From contig CAMJML010000029.1 of the NCBI GenBank assembly GCA_946407015.1, positions 1 through 37,671 of the forward strand: a DNA stretch of 37,671 nt. Reading direction: 5' to 3'. Source of the stretch: an uncultured Selenomonadales bacterium. GTDB taxonomy: Bacteria; Bacillota; Negativicutes; DSM-1736; Dendrosporobacteraceae. The notes below the pieces were generated by a model. It was not told where the DNA came from and did no database searches. It saw only the letters and a list, made by a program, of their open reading frames with translations. The translations under genes and the position numbers were made by a program. Shown here piece by piece: positions 1 to 8,359 of this stretch. Each line of letters begins with the position of its first letter. Within the stretch, counting starts at the first letter, position 1.

Positions 1-1716
1 TTCGTGCAAAATGGATTCCAGGTTCAGGAGTTTTTCACGCTCACCGGTCAGCAGCCTGGTAACCGGAACTCCCGTCCAGCGGCTGACTACTTTGGCGATA
101 TCATCTTCGTCCACTTCTTCTTTCAGCATGACTTTATGGGAACGCTTTTGGGTTAACAGCTCTTCTTCACTTTTAAGGCGATTTTCGAGTTCTGGCAAGC
201 GTCCGTATTTTAACTCAGCCAGACGATTCAGATCATAGTCGCGCTCGGCTGCCGCCATGTCCGTGCGGACATCTTCAATTTCTTTTTTAAGATTGCGCAG
301 CCGCAGAATGCCTTGTTTCTCCATCTGCCACTGGGCTTTGAGCGAGTCGGCTTGTTGCTTTAGATTGGCCAGCTCTTCTTGAATAAGGCGAAGCTTTTCC
401 TGAGAGGAAGGATCATTTTCTTTTTTGAGGGCTTGCTCTTCAATTTCCAACTGCATGACACGGCGCAGGGATTCATCCAATTCACTGGGCATCGAGTCGA
501 TTTCCGTCCGCAGCTTGGCCGCAGCTTCGTCAACCAGATCGATCGCCTTATCGGGTAGAAAACGGTCGGAGATATAGCGGTCCGACAGTACTGCAGCCGC
601 GACCAGAGCGGCATCCTTGATTCTCACGCCGTGGTGAACTTCATAGCGTTCCCGCAGCCCTCTGAGAATAGAAATGGTATCTTCGACATCGGGCTGGTCG
701 ACCATGACCGGCTGAAAACGCCGTTCCAGAGCGGTGTCCTTTTCAATATGCTTGCGGTATTCATTCAAGGTGGTTGCGCCGATGCAGCGCAGCTCACCAC
801 GGGCCAGCATGGGCTTTAAGATGTTGCCGGCATCCATGGCACCTTCGGCGGCACCGGCACCCACCACGGTGTGCAGCTCATCAATGAATAAAATGATTTT
901 GCCGTCCGATTTAGTGATTTCGGCCAGTACATTTTTTAAGCGTTCTTCGAATTCACCGCGATACTTGGCTCCGGCGACCATTGCGCTGAGATCGAGCGAA
1001 TAAACGGTTTTATTTTTTAAACCCTCCGGTACGTCGCCGGCAATGATCCGGCGGGCCAAGCCTTCCACAATGGCCGTTTTACCGACTCCAGGCTCACCGA
1101 TCAATACGGGATTGTTCTTTGTCCGGCGGGAGAGGATTTCGACCACCCGGCGGATTTCCTCATCACGGCCAATCACCGGGTCCAGCTTTCCCTCCTTTGC
1201 CAAGTCGGTCAAATTGCGGCCGTACTTGCTAAGGGCTTGCATGCTTTCCTCCGGATTATCAGAGGTGACATGACGGCCGCCGCGGAAATCGGCAATAATC
1301 TGCAGCAGGCGGCTGCGAACCAGGCCGAATTCCCGGCAAACCTGGGTCACCTCTTGTTCGCCGTCTTCCACTAACGCCAGAAGCAGGTGTTCCACACTGA
1401 CATATTCATCTTTCATCGCAGCCGCTTGTTTTTCAGCGACTGCCAGCACCCGGACCATCGCTGTATTCATTCGCAAAGTCGTATCCTGTCCGCGCACCGA
1501 CGGAATATTTTTAACCAGTTGTTCCAGTTTAGCCTGAAGAATACTTGGCTGGATATTGAGCTGAGCCAGGATATAGGCAATCAGCCCTTCGCCGTCTTTG
1601 ACAAGTGCCAGAAACAAATGGCGGGTGGTAAGTTCTTGATGGTAATTGAGAGCAGCCAGTTGTTGAGCTTCCTGCATCGCTGCGGAAGCTTTCTGGGTAA
1701 ATTTATCTTGAGCCAT
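1..1716 (-). CDS. clpB: ClpB disaggregase, N-terminal 572 residues (cut by window edge)
   Basis: AAA+ disaggregase that works with DnaK/DnaJ to pull proteins out of cytosolic aggregates. The reading frame is open from the ATG at 1716 to base 1. It shows the Clp N-domain (about residues 1-145), the first AAA+ module with Walker A GEPGVGKT (near 1077-1096) and the [12 protein letters not shown] Walker B region (near 850-890), and the long charged coiled-coil M domain (about 400-530) that is specific to ClpB. It stops at the VSRWTGVPV linker, just before the second AAA+ module, so about a third of the usual ~860 residues lies outside the window. A GGAGGT ribosome site precedes the ATG, and only 15 bases separate it from the J-protein stop, so it is the third gene of the dnaK operon. 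The truncation is only the window edge. Confidence 0.96.
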   Translation of the reverse strand, partial: MAQDKFTQKASAAMQEAQQLAALNYHQELTTRHLFLALVKDGEGLIAYILAQLNIQPSILQAKLEQLVKNIPSVRGQDTTLRMNTAMVRVLAVAEKQAAAMKDEYVSVEHLLLALVEDGEQEVTQVCREFGLVRSRLLQIIADFRGGRHVTSDNPEESMQALSKYGRNLTDLAKEGKLDPVIGRDEEIRRVVEILSRRTKNNPVLIGEPGVGKTAIVEGLARRIIAGDVPEGLKNKTVYSLDLSAMVAGAKYRGEFEERLKNVLAEITKSDGKIILFIDELHTVVGAGAAEGAMDAGNILKPMLARGELRCIGATTLNEYRKHIEKDTALERRFQPVMVDQPDVEDTISILRGLRERYEVHHGVRIKDAALVAAAVLSDRYISDRFLPDKAIDLVDEAAAKLRTEIDSMPSELDESLRRVMQLEIEEQALKKENDPSSQEKLRLIQEELANLKQQADSLKAQWQMEKQGILRLRNLKKEIEDVRTDMAAAERDYDLNRLAELKYGRLPELENRLKSEEELLTQKRSHKVMLKEEVDEDDIAKVVSRWTGVPVTRLLTGEREKLLNLESILHE

Positions 1717-1731
1717 AGGTTTGACCTCCAA

Positions 1732-2760
1732 TCATTTGGTAGTTGAGTCAGGATGAGGATGCTCTGCTTGCCGGAGCTGACGAAGTTGCTGATAGATTTC
1801 TCTTTCTTGTTGCGACAGCTGCTGCGGGATATCAATTTTGATCTTAAAATAAAGGTCACCGGTGGTACCGTCCGCCCGCGGTAAGCCTTTGGCTTTAAGC
1901 CGCAGTTTCTGGCCGGCATGCATATGAGGCTGAATTTTAAGCTGGACCGGGCCGTAGGGTGTTGGGACTTGCATTTTATCACCCAGGATGGCCTGATCAG
2001 GATAAAGGGTCAGTTCGGCTTCCAAGTCGCTGCCCTTGATGTGCCAAGTGGCATCGGGGGCCGCCTGAATATGCAGATAAAGATCGCCGACCGGTCCGTT
2101 GCCGTAGCCTTTGCCTCCCAGGCCTTTAAGCCGGAGGGTGGATCCCGGATGCAATCCTGGCGGAACCTTTACTTTCACGGTTTTCTTGTCTTCCGTTTGC
2201 CCGGTTCCTCCGCAGGAACGGCAGAATCCCTGCCGGGTAAAGCGTTGGCCGGCACAGGCGGTGCAAACATTAGGAGCAGACAAGTGCAGTTCCTTGTCCG
2301 CGCCATGCACCATTTCGGCGATGGTCAGGCTGATTTCGGCATTGATATCTTCTCCCCGGTAGTCCTGGCGGCTGGAATGTCCGCTGCCTTTTTGGCTGCG
2401 GGCGAAATCCTGTCCGAAAATCTGAGAGAAGAAATCACTAAAACCAAAGCCACTCAAATCGAAATCCACCGGTCCTTGATAAGAATAGGCGTAACCACCG
2501 GCACCCGGGTCAAAATTGACCTCATCACCGGCTTTCCAGTTCATGCCTAATTGATCATATTTGGCACGCTTGTCGTTGTCGCCTAATACTTCATAGGCTT
2601 CATTGATCAATTTGAATTTTTCTTCGGCCTGAGCCTTCGCATCACCCTGATGCAGATCAGGGTGATGCTTGCGGGCCAGTTTGCGATAGGCTTGTTTAAT
2701 GTCTTTTTCCGAAGCTGTTTTGGGAACCCCGAGCACTTCATAATAATCGATATATTGCAT
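1732..2760 (-). CDS. dnaJ: DnaJ/CbpA-like J-domain co-chaperone with one zinc centre
   Basis: Hsp40 co-chaperone that stimulates the ATPase of the DnaK encoded just upstream. The J domain is at about residues 4-70 with HPD at 33-35, followed by a Gly/Phe-rich linker (about 85-125) and two C-terminal beta-barrel substrate domains (about 135-310). Canonical DnaJ has four CxxCxGxG repeats and CbpA has none. Here only two CxxC pairs remain (C166/C169 and C180/C183), enough for a single zinc site. The start was placed at 2760 (MQYIDYY) because GAGGTGAT lies at a good distance upstream; GTG 2769 and ATG 2766 overlap that site. At 342 residues it is shorter than DnaJ (~375) and longer than CbpA (~305). 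It sits between dnaK and clpB, so a dedicated partner of that pair is likely (inference). Confidence 0.93.
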   Translation of the reverse strand: MQYIDYYEVLGVPKTASEKDIKQAYRKLARKHHPDLHQGDAKAQAEEKFKLINEAYEVLGDNDKRAKYDQLGMNWKAGDEVNFDPGAGGYAYSYQGPVDFDLSGFGFSDFFSQIFGQDFARSQKGSGHSSRQDYRGEDINAEISLTIAEMVHGADKELHLSAPNVCTACAGQRFTRQGFCRSCGGTGQTEDKKTVKVKVPPGLHPGSTLRLKGLGGKGYGNGPVGDLYLHIQAAPDATWHIKGSDLEAELTLYPDQAILGDKMQVPTPYGPVQLKIQPHMHAGQKLRLKAKGLPRADGTTGDLYFKIKIDIPQQLSQQEREIYQQLRQLRQAEHPHPDSTTK

Positions 2761-2790
2761 AAGCATCACCTCAATCTGCCCTATTAGGGG

Positions 2791-4662
2791 TTATTCAAAC
2801 TCGGCATCAATCGCATCATCCTGCGGTTTCGTCTGCGAGCGATTACCGTTCACTTGGTTTTCTGCCGCTGGTTCCGGCTTGCATTGGCACGCTTGGCTGT
2901 AAGCTTGCTCCAGTTCGTCTTTCTTTTGCCGCAGCTCATCCAGGGAGGCGTTGGTGTCAATGGCTTGCTTGACCGCTTCCAAGGCTGCTGTTAAGCGTCC
3001 GCTGATGTGGGCCGGCAGGGTAGCGCCTTTTTCAGCCAGAAAACTTTTTGCTTGGTAGGACAAGGCGTCCGCTTCATTTCTTAGCTCGGCCTGCAAGCGG
3101 CGCTTTTTATCTTCATCGGCATATTGCGTTGCTGCTGTAATCATACGGTCGATTTCCACTTGGTCCAGATTGCTGGAACCGCTGATGGTGACCGTTTGTT
3201 CCTTTCCGGAAGCCTTGTCTTTGGCTCCAACGGTTAAGATGCCGTTTGCATCAATGTCGAAGGTCACCTCAATTTGGGGAACGCCCCGTGGAGCCAAGGG
3301 AATTCCGTTTAATTTGAAGGTGCCCAGTGTCCGGTTATCACTTGCCATTTCCCGTTCACCCTGCAGGATATGGATCGCCACTTCGGATTGGTTATCCTCG
3401 GCGGTGCTGAAAACCTGACTGCGCCGGGTGGGGATGGTGGTATTGCGTTCAATGATTTTGGTCATCACACCGCCTAATGTTTCCAGACCCAGTGAAAGGG
3501 GAGTGACATCCAGCAAGACCACATCTTTTAAATCACCGCTTAATACGGCACCCTGAATGGCAGCACCAATCGCGACCACTTCATCGGGGTTAACACTCTG
3601 ATTGGGTTCTTTGCCGGTCATGGCTTTGACCAGCCGCTGTACAGCCGGAATCCGGGTCGATCCACCAACCAAAATGACTTCATCAATCGCGGTGGCAGTT
3701 AATTTGGCATCACTCAAAGCTTTTTCCACCGGAATTCGGCAGCGCTCAATCAGGGCACTGGACAATTCATCAAACTTCGCTCTGCTTAAGCGGGCTTCCA
3801 AATGTTTAGGTCCGGCAGCGTCCGCTGTAATAAAGGGGAGGCTGATGCTGGTTTCAGTTACGGCGGAAAGCTCGATTTTGGCTTTTTCCGCAGCTTCAGT
3901 CAAGCGCTGCAGGGCTTGCTTATCTTGCAGCAAGTCAATGCCATAATCCTGCTTAAATTGCTTGGCCAGCCAATCCACAATGACCTTATCGAAATCATCA
4001 CCACCCAAATGGGTATCGCCATTGGTAGCCTTGACTTCAAAGACGCCATCCCCAACTTCCAGGATGGATACGTCAAAAGTACCGCCGCCTAAATCGAATA
4101 CCAGGATGGTCTCATTTTTCTTTTTATCCAGTCCATAAGCCAATGCGGCAGCTGTCGGCTCATTAATAATTCTTAACACATTCAGTCCGGCAATACGGCC
4201 GGCATCTTTGGTGGCTTGGCGCTGAGCATCATTGAAATAGGCTGGAACGGTAATGACGGCATCCGTAATCTTTTCGCCTAAATATTTGCCGGCATCATCC
4301 ACTAGTTTACGCAGCACCTGGGCTGAAATTTCTTCAGGTGCATAGCTTTTATTCTCAACCGTAAATTTTACCGTATTCTCTTCTCCTTGGGTGACTTGAT
4401 AAGGCACCAGCTTCATTTCATCGCTGACTTCGTTGAAACGTCGGCCCAGGAAGCGCTTTACTGAATAGAAAGTCTTGGCAGGATTCAAAACGGCCTGCCG
4501 TTTGGCTAACTGCCCTACCAGGCGCTCATTATCGCGAAAAGCAACAACGGATGGGGTGGTCCGGCCTCCTTCCACATTGGTAATGACCGCAGGGCGTTCT
4601 CCCTCCAATACCGCAATGACCGAATTCGTAGTCCCTAAATCAATTCCTACTACTTTTCCCAT
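2791..4662 (-). CDS. dnaK: Hsp70 chaperone DnaK, insert-containing type
   Basis: Cytosolic Hsp70 ATPase; 623 residues. The ATPase domain opens with GIDLGTTN (6-13) and has the [10 protein letters not shown] phosphate motif. The interdomain linker [12 protein letters not shown] leads into the substrate domain, and the tail ends in DAIDAEFE. Notable: the N-terminal lobe contains the extra segment after KRFLGRRF that typical Gram-positive DnaK lacks, and [16 protein letters not shown] resembles cyanobacterial/proteobacterial DnaK. This suggests an accessory paralogue rather than the housekeeping hrcA-grpE-dnaK-dnaJ copy. ATG 4662 follows AAAGGAGG at normal spacing. It is first in the operon dnaK-J-clpB, and the J gene begins 30 bases after its stop. 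No grpE or hrcA is adjacent, so nucleotide exchange must be supplied from elsewhere. Confidence 0.97.
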   Translation of the reverse strand: MGKVVGIDLGTTNSVIAVLEGERPAVITNVEGGRTTPSVVAFRDNERLVGQLAKRQAVLNPAKTFYSVKRFLGRRFNEVSDEMKLVPYQVTQGEENTVKFTVENKSYAPEEISAQVLRKLVDDAGKYLGEKITDAVITVPAYFNDAQRQATKDAGRIAGLNVLRIINEPTAAALAYGLDKKKNETILVFDLGGGTFDVSILEVGDGVFEVKATNGDTHLGGDDFDKVIVDWLAKQFKQDYGIDLLQDKQALQRLTEAAEKAKIELSAVTETSISLPFITADAAGPKHLEARLSRAKFDELSSALIERCRIPVEKALSDAKLTATAIDEVILVGGSTRIPAVQRLVKAMTGKEPNQSVNPDEVVAIGAAIQGAVLSGDLKDVVLLDVTPLSLGLETLGGVMTKIIERNTTIPTRRSQVFSTAEDNQSEVAIHILQGEREMASDNRTLGTFKLNGIPLAPRGVPQIEVTFDIDANGILTVGAKDKASGKEQTVTISGSSNLDQVEIDRMITAATQYADEDKKRRLQAELRNEADALSYQAKSFLAEKGATLPAHISGRLTAALEAVKQAIDTNASLDELRQKKDELEQAYSQACQCKPEPAAENQVNGNRSQTKPQDDAIDAEFE

Positions 4663-4746
4663 AATACACGCCTCCTTTTATTTCCTTACCTGAATTTTCA
4701 TAGTAAGATAAACTTCTTGTCTTAATTAAATATTAACAGATAATCT

Positions 4747-4775
4747 GTATTAATAAAAACTGGCTGTATTGTCAA
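4747..4775 (-). promoter_or_regulatory. Sigma-A promoter of the dnaK operon
   Basis: On the minus strand TTGACA (4770-4775) is followed by a 17-base spacer and TAATAC (4747-4752), about 85 bases before the dnaK ATG. Both hexamers are near consensus and correctly spaced. No CIRCE element (TTAGCACTC-N9-GAGTGCTAA) was found in the 4663-5019 gap, so HrcA control is not apparent. Confidence 0.75.
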
Positions 4776-4838
4776 AAATAGTTAAATTAACCTAAAATCC
4801 GGTTATTTTGTTAACAAATTCTTTTCAATCACACGAAA

Positions 4839-4860
4839 TCTGACAATTTGACTTTTTGAC
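4839..4860 (-). repeat. Three GTCAAA-like direct repeats with 8-bp period
   Basis: On the minus strand the block reads GTCAAAAA, GTCAAATT, GTCAGA, that is, three copies of GTCA(A/G)A exactly 8 bp apart, about 65 bp upstream of the dnaK -35 box. The CtsR operator uses a similar heptamer (GGTCAAA), but two copies at a 10-bp period, so this is not a standard CtsR site. It could bind a different heat-shock regulator or be chance in AT-rich DNA. Confidence 0.4.
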
Positions 4861-4971
4861 TTTTAATTTTAATATAACTCCTTTGCGCTTGAAAATCAAG
4901 TCATCGACGAAGCAAAAAAATGCTCCAGGGATTTTGAATGAATGAGTAGTGAAATTAATTTTTTCAATGAA

Positions 4972-5010
4972 AACACCTTCCGGGATATTCGTGAATTCCC
5001 GGAAGGTGTT
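4972..5010 (-). terminator. Terminator hairpin after the DUF169 gene
   Basis: AACACCTTCCGGG (4972-4984) pairs with CCCGGAAGGTGTT (4998-5010). On the minus strand the stem is followed by TTTTC, so it would end DUF169 transcription and insulate the dnaK promoter. The T tract is short. Confidence 0.65.
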
Positions 5011-5019
5011 GTAATAGGC

Positions 5020-5796
5020 TTAAATCCGTTCCTTCACTTTCAGCCATTCTTCCCGCGCCAAAAAGCTTTCAGGAACATGGCTTTCCATTTCTAAAAACAT
5101 GGAGTACGGAACGCTAAAGGATAGGATATCTTTGTCTACCTGCTTGCGGGCCGAGACATCGGTCAACCCGATGACGGCGCGCGGTTTTTCTGAACGGCCT
5201 TCCTGGAGGGGCATAATCCCGATGCTGTGGCACCCGGCACCCCACGGCGCGATCACATTGTCACCGCCATGACGACCGTAGTTGGCCAGCGTAACCAAAG
5301 CGGAAATTTGATCCGGTGTGGCCAGGAAAATAATGACGGCAGGCTGCTCATCGGGAAGCACTTGCTCCAGGGGCTTAAAGATCACATATTCAGAAGGAAC
5401 ATCATAATAGGGCAGCGCATCGGCAAACGATTTAGCAAAGGCCGGCGTTTGTTTATAAGCTTCACCATGGCTGAGGGCAGGCCAGTTCTTAACAATATTT
5501 TTGCCAACTTCACTGGCGCAAAACTCCTGGTTGCCGGTTGACAAGAAATATTCAATTCCGCCGGGCATACCGGTGTAGGTATTGCCAAATCCCAGTCCGG
5601 TACCGCCCCCGATACAGCCATATGTCTTGCGGTCAAAGACGGCAGTTCGTCCCTTGGCCGCAGCACTGAGCATAGCGATGACACATCCCCAGCGGCCTTC
5701 TTTGAATTGCAGGGTTTCGGCCGGCTTCTCATCACTAAACAGAATGGCAACCGGAGAATACCTTAGCTGAATGGCTTTCGCAATTTCACTTTTCAT
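5020..5796 (-). CDS. DUF169 family protein
   Basis: Recognised as the DUF169 family, found in anaerobic bacteria and archaea, with no firmly established function. 258 residues, soluble, no signal peptide. Four cysteines in glycine-rich settings stand out: C38 (RWGCVIAM), C61 (YGCIGGGTGLG), C93 (EFCASE) and C189 (GAGCHSIG). They could bind metal or a cofactor, which is inference. The start was set at ATG 5796 (MKSEIAKAI) because GTGAGGTG lies about six bases upstream; an in-frame start 24 codons earlier has no ribosome site and adds an atypical leader. It is monocistronic, with its own promoter at 5880-5908 and a terminator at 4972-5010. Confidence 0.85.
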   Translation of the reverse strand: MKSEIAKAIQLRYSPVAILFSDEKPAETLQFKEGRWGCVIAMLSAAAKGRTAVFDRKTYGCIGGGTGLGFGNTYTGMPGGIEYFLSTGNQEFCASEVGKNIVKNWPALSHGEAYKQTPAFAKSFADALPYYDVPSEYVIFKPLEQVLPDEQPAVIIFLATPDQISALVTLANYGRHGGDNVIAPWGAGCHSIGIMPLQEGRSEKPRAVIGLTDVSARKQVDKDILSFSVPYSMFLEMESHVPESFLAREEWLKVKERI

Positions 5797-5879
5797 TGAA
5801 CGCACCTCACAGTTTTTTAATGGGAATTGATTTTTGTCCATCGAGTTAACGCCGGAATTGTCTACCATATTATGGTTTT

Positions 5880-5908
5880 ATTATAGCACTGCCCCGTTTT
5901 TTTGATAA
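5880..5908 (-). promoter_or_regulatory. Promoter of the DUF169 gene
   Basis: Minus strand: perfect -10 TATAAT (5880-5885), 17-base spacer, -35 TTATCA (4/6 match, 5903-5908). It lies 84 bases upstream of the chosen ATG. Confidence 0.6.
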
Positions 5909-5962
5909 CAAAAAAACTGTTGTCATAAGACCCGTTTATGGGTAAGGTCTTATTAAGAAGTT

Positions 5963-6694
5963 ATGACAAAGTCAAAGGCTGAAGGGTGGGCAGCTGCGAC
6001 CCTGACTTCGACCATTCCCCTCATTAAAGACGGTGAGATCGCCGGTGCTGTGGAGATCTATCGGGACTTAACTCAAATTAAGGAATTATCGGATAAGGTG
6101 CTCAATCTTCAATCCGTGTTATTTAAAAAGAAAACAAAAGAAAAAGTGATTCAGGGAAATGGGGCTGTGCATACCTTTGCGGATATTATTGGGGAAAACA
6201 CGGCCATCCGGAATTTAATCCAGCAAACCCGTAAGGTAGCGGACAGCAGTTCGCCGGTGTTGGTTTATGGTGAAACCGGGACAGGCAAAGAATTATTGGT
6301 GCAGGCTATCCATAATGCCGGGACAAGCCGGAGATATAAGCCTCCCCAATACGCTGCTAGACAGCATTTTGTTTGGGACAACAGCCGGCAGTTTTACCGG
6401 TGCCAAGGATAAGCCAGGCCTGTTTGAACTGGCAGATGGCGGTACGTTATTCTTAGATGAGATTAATTCTATGGATACCGAACTGCAGGGAAAGCTGCTG
6501 CGGCAGGATTTATACTATCATTTAAAAACGTGATTCCATTTAATATTCCCGCCTTGCGTGACCGCAAGGATGACATTGTGCTGCTGGCCAGGCATTTTAT
6601 GGTTTTGTATGCGGCCAAGATTCATAAGCAAGTCAATCGTATTACAGCGGCTGCGTTGAGGTCGGCTGCTTTGGAAAGGAAGCCTATATTTTGA
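5963..6694 (+). pseudogene. Remnant of a sigma-54-dependent activator (PAS/AAA+)
   Basis: Broken gene for an enhancer-binding regulator of the RocR/PrdR type. The first piece (5963-6412) has the end of a PAS domain (GAVEIYRDLT) and the start of the AAA+ module with Walker A GETGTGKE. The family then continues in another frame ([10 protein letters not shown], the sigma-54 contact motif as GSFTGA, and [12 protein letters not shown] for Walker B) to about 6520. A third frame holds [17 protein letters not shown] (6527-6694). Besides at least two frameshifts there are deletions: most of the PAS domain, about a dozen residues near 6340, roughly 60 residues between KLLRQ and DLYYHL near 6505, and the whole HTH end. 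It cannot make a working activator. Confidence 0.85.
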
Positions 6695-6718
6695 CCGGAT
6701 ATCTCAATTTGGTTATAA

Positions 6719-6943
6719 TATTGGAAAAAACTAAAGGATCTGATCCGGGCTTATTTCCGGCTGGACGGCCATCACATTCAGTTCAATATCGTCGATGCCG
6801 CCACGCTCCGCGAGGCACAGGCCAATCAGGAACAGTATAATCATTTAATTGTCCGGGTGGCCGGCTATAGTGACTACTTTAACAATTTGACGAAAGCCCT
6901 GCAGGATGAAATCATTGAAAGAACCGAGCATCAGGCTGTCTAA
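6719..6943 (+). pseudogene. C-terminal stump of a glycyl radical enzyme
   Basis: An open frame with no start codon encodes about 73 residues that match the end of PFL2-like glycyl radical enzymes: LIRAYFRLDGHHIQFN, then TLREAQ, the radical loop RVAGYSDYF (the Gly before Tyr carries the radical) and QDEIIERTEH. An intact enzyme has about 790 or more residues, so over 90% is gone. It begins 24 bases after the last trace of the sigma-54 activator, as expected if one deletion joined a regulator to the end of its target gene. The original substrate cannot be told from this piece. Confidence 0.85.
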
Positions 6944-6984
6944 CTTCCTTCGGAGTTTGTCCAATCTGCAGTGACTCTTGTTGC

Positions 6985-7024
6985 AAAGAGAGTTTTCTAT
7001 TTACCTCAATAGAAAACTCTCTTT
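6985..7024. terminator. AT-rich hairpin between two convergent units
   Basis: AAAGAGAGTTTTCTATT (6985-7001) pairs with AATAGAAAACTCTCTTT (7008-7024), a perfect 17-bp stem with a 6-base loop. It lies downstream of both the glycyl radical remnant (plus) and the hydrolase gene (minus), so it may act in both directions. T tracts are short on either side. Confidence 0.55.
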
Positions 7025-7083
7025 GATGTGAAACGAATAAAATTACGAAATTTTGGCATAATGAGTTTCATGTCCTACAGAAT

Positions 7084-7899
7084 TCAATCCGCTGCAAACT
7101 GGGCCAGTTCCTTGTTAAATCTCTCGCGTTCGTCATAAAACAGCCCGTGGCCACTAAAGCGAAACTGGATTAGTCTGGAGTTTCTAATATGCTCTTTTTG
7201 ATACTCGACAAGAGGGTTAAGAATGACCTTGTCATGAATGCCATGCAGGATCAGAGTAGGGACACAAATTTCTTCGAGGTCGTCAAACAGCCGGTCATCT
7301 TCCAGCCACGTCTTGGCTATTTCGGCGGTTGCCCAGCCGGCAGCTTCCAATCCTAACTGAAAAAACCATTGGGAAAAAGGCTGGGTAAGGTATTGATAGA
7401 AAAACATATTGCCAAAGCCTTCTAACATATTGGGCCGGTCGGTATAGGTGCCCTGAATAATATTTTCGACTGCTTCCTGAGGGAGGCCATAGGGGAAATA
7501 CGGTCTTTGTGCAACGGTAGGAGCGGCTGCGGCACAAAGGGCCAGCTTGGCGACGCCAAAACCGTTGTGGCGTGCCATATAGCGGACGGCAATAGCGCCG
7601 CCGGTCGAATGTCCCAGCAGGGTAATATGATCTAATTTGAGTGTTTCAATGATGCAGCGAATATCATCGGCCAGGCGGTCATAATCATAACCGTCTACGG
7701 GTTTATCAGATTGGCCAAAACCTCTGGTATCGACTCCAATACAACGAAAGCCCATTTGCGGTAGTTGGTTAAATTGATATTCAAACATTTTATGATTTGC
7801 CGGCCAGCCATGAATAAACAAAATGGTATTTGGACAATCGGGGTTCAAATCTTCCACATATATCTTTACGTTCTTTTCCACTCTTACATAATAGCCCAT
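7084..7899 (-). CDS. Alpha/beta-fold hydrolase
   Basis: Soluble alpha/beta hydrolase of 271 residues, in the broad group of chloroperoxidase- and dehalogenase-like esterases; the substrate is unknown. The nucleophile elbow is GHSTGG with S98, the oxyanion region is HGW (30-32), and D223 (HGIHDKV) and H251 (SGHGLF) complete the triad. A lid-like region with many aromatic residues lies at about 130-200. ATG 7899 follows GGGAGGA at good spacing. It is alone on the minus strand, convergent with the pseudogene region and divergent from lysA. I saw no convincing promoter between 7900 and 8027. Confidence 0.9.
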   Translation of the reverse strand: MGYYVRVEKNVKIYVEDLNPDCPNTILFIHGWPANHKMFEYQFNQLPQMGFRCIGVDTRGFGQSDKPVDGYDYDRLADDIRCIIETLKLDHITLLGHSTGGAIAVRYMARHNGFGVAKLALCAAAAPTVAQRPYFPYGLPQEAVENIIQGTYTDRPNMLEGFGNMFFYQYLTQPFSQWFFQLGLEAAGWATAEIAKTWLEDDRLFDDLEEICVPTLILHGIHDKVILNPLVEYQKEHIRNSRLIQFRFSGHGLFYDERERFNKELAQFAAD

Positions 7900-8027
7900 C
7901 GTTATATTCCTCCCAATTGAATCACTGCCATTATTATGTTATTCAAGCCGGTCTTTTTTCGTTCATAGGTTATGTCCGTGCATTTCCACTTCGGTTGGAC
8001 ATTTTAGCTGATTTTTATGAAATCCAG

Positions 8028-8056
8028 TTGACAGGTTTGGCCGAATGCTTTAAAAT
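8028..8056 (+). promoter_or_regulatory. Sigma-A promoter of lysA
   Basis: TTGACA (8028-8033), 17-base spacer, TAAAAT (8051-8056). Transcription would start near 8063, about 15 bases before the lysine aptamer, as expected for an L-box transcript. Confidence 0.8.
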
Positions 8057-8077
8057 TTATCCAACATAACTTATACG

Positions 8078-8252
8078 GTTTAGAGATAGAGGTGCGGCCT
8101 AAGAAGAGTATGCTCCCTGAACTGCCAGTGATGACAGGTGCAGAAAGGATTAGCCGCCGAAGTAGTGGTTTTTTGGCGAAAGACCATGCTGGTTCTGTGT
8201 TGAATAAATGCAGGACTGTCATACGCATAAACGTATGGAGCGCTATCTTGCA
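8078..8252 (+). promoter_or_regulatory. Lysine riboswitch (L box) aptamer
   Basis: The leader carries the conserved blocks of the lysine riboswitch in order: AGATAGAGGTGCG at the start, AAGAGTATG, AGCCGCCGAAG near 8150, then TTGAATAAATGCAGGACTGTC and, after a short hairpin (CATACG/CGTATG), GAGCGCTATCTTG. These match the B. subtilis lysC L box block for block. It lies between a good promoter and a terminator ahead of lysA, so lysine binding should favour the terminator and shut the gene off. Confidence 0.92.
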
Positions 8253-8282
8253 CTGCGTCAGGCATCCAATATGCTTTTGTTC

Positions 8283-8317
8283 AGCGGTTTGCGAGATAGA
8301 GCAAACCGTTTTTTGTT
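8283..8317 (+). terminator. Expression-platform terminator of the lysine riboswitch
   Basis: CGGTTTGC (8285-8292) pairs with GCAAACCG (8301-8308), followed by a run of six T. It sits about 30 bases after the aptamer and 45 bases before the lysA ATG. Confidence 0.88.
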
Positions 8318-8359
8318 GTTTCATCCGATAAAAACTTTGAACTGGGAGGCACTTACTTC

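Noticed and set aside
4856-4878. Plus-strand TTGACT...TATAAC upstream of dnaK as a promoter
   Set aside because: The spacer is only 11 bases and no plus-strand gene follows.
7900-8331. Several short open frames on both strands upstream of lysA
   Set aside because: They overlap the lysA promoter, lysine aptamer and terminator, which fully explain the conserved sequence; none has a ribosome site.
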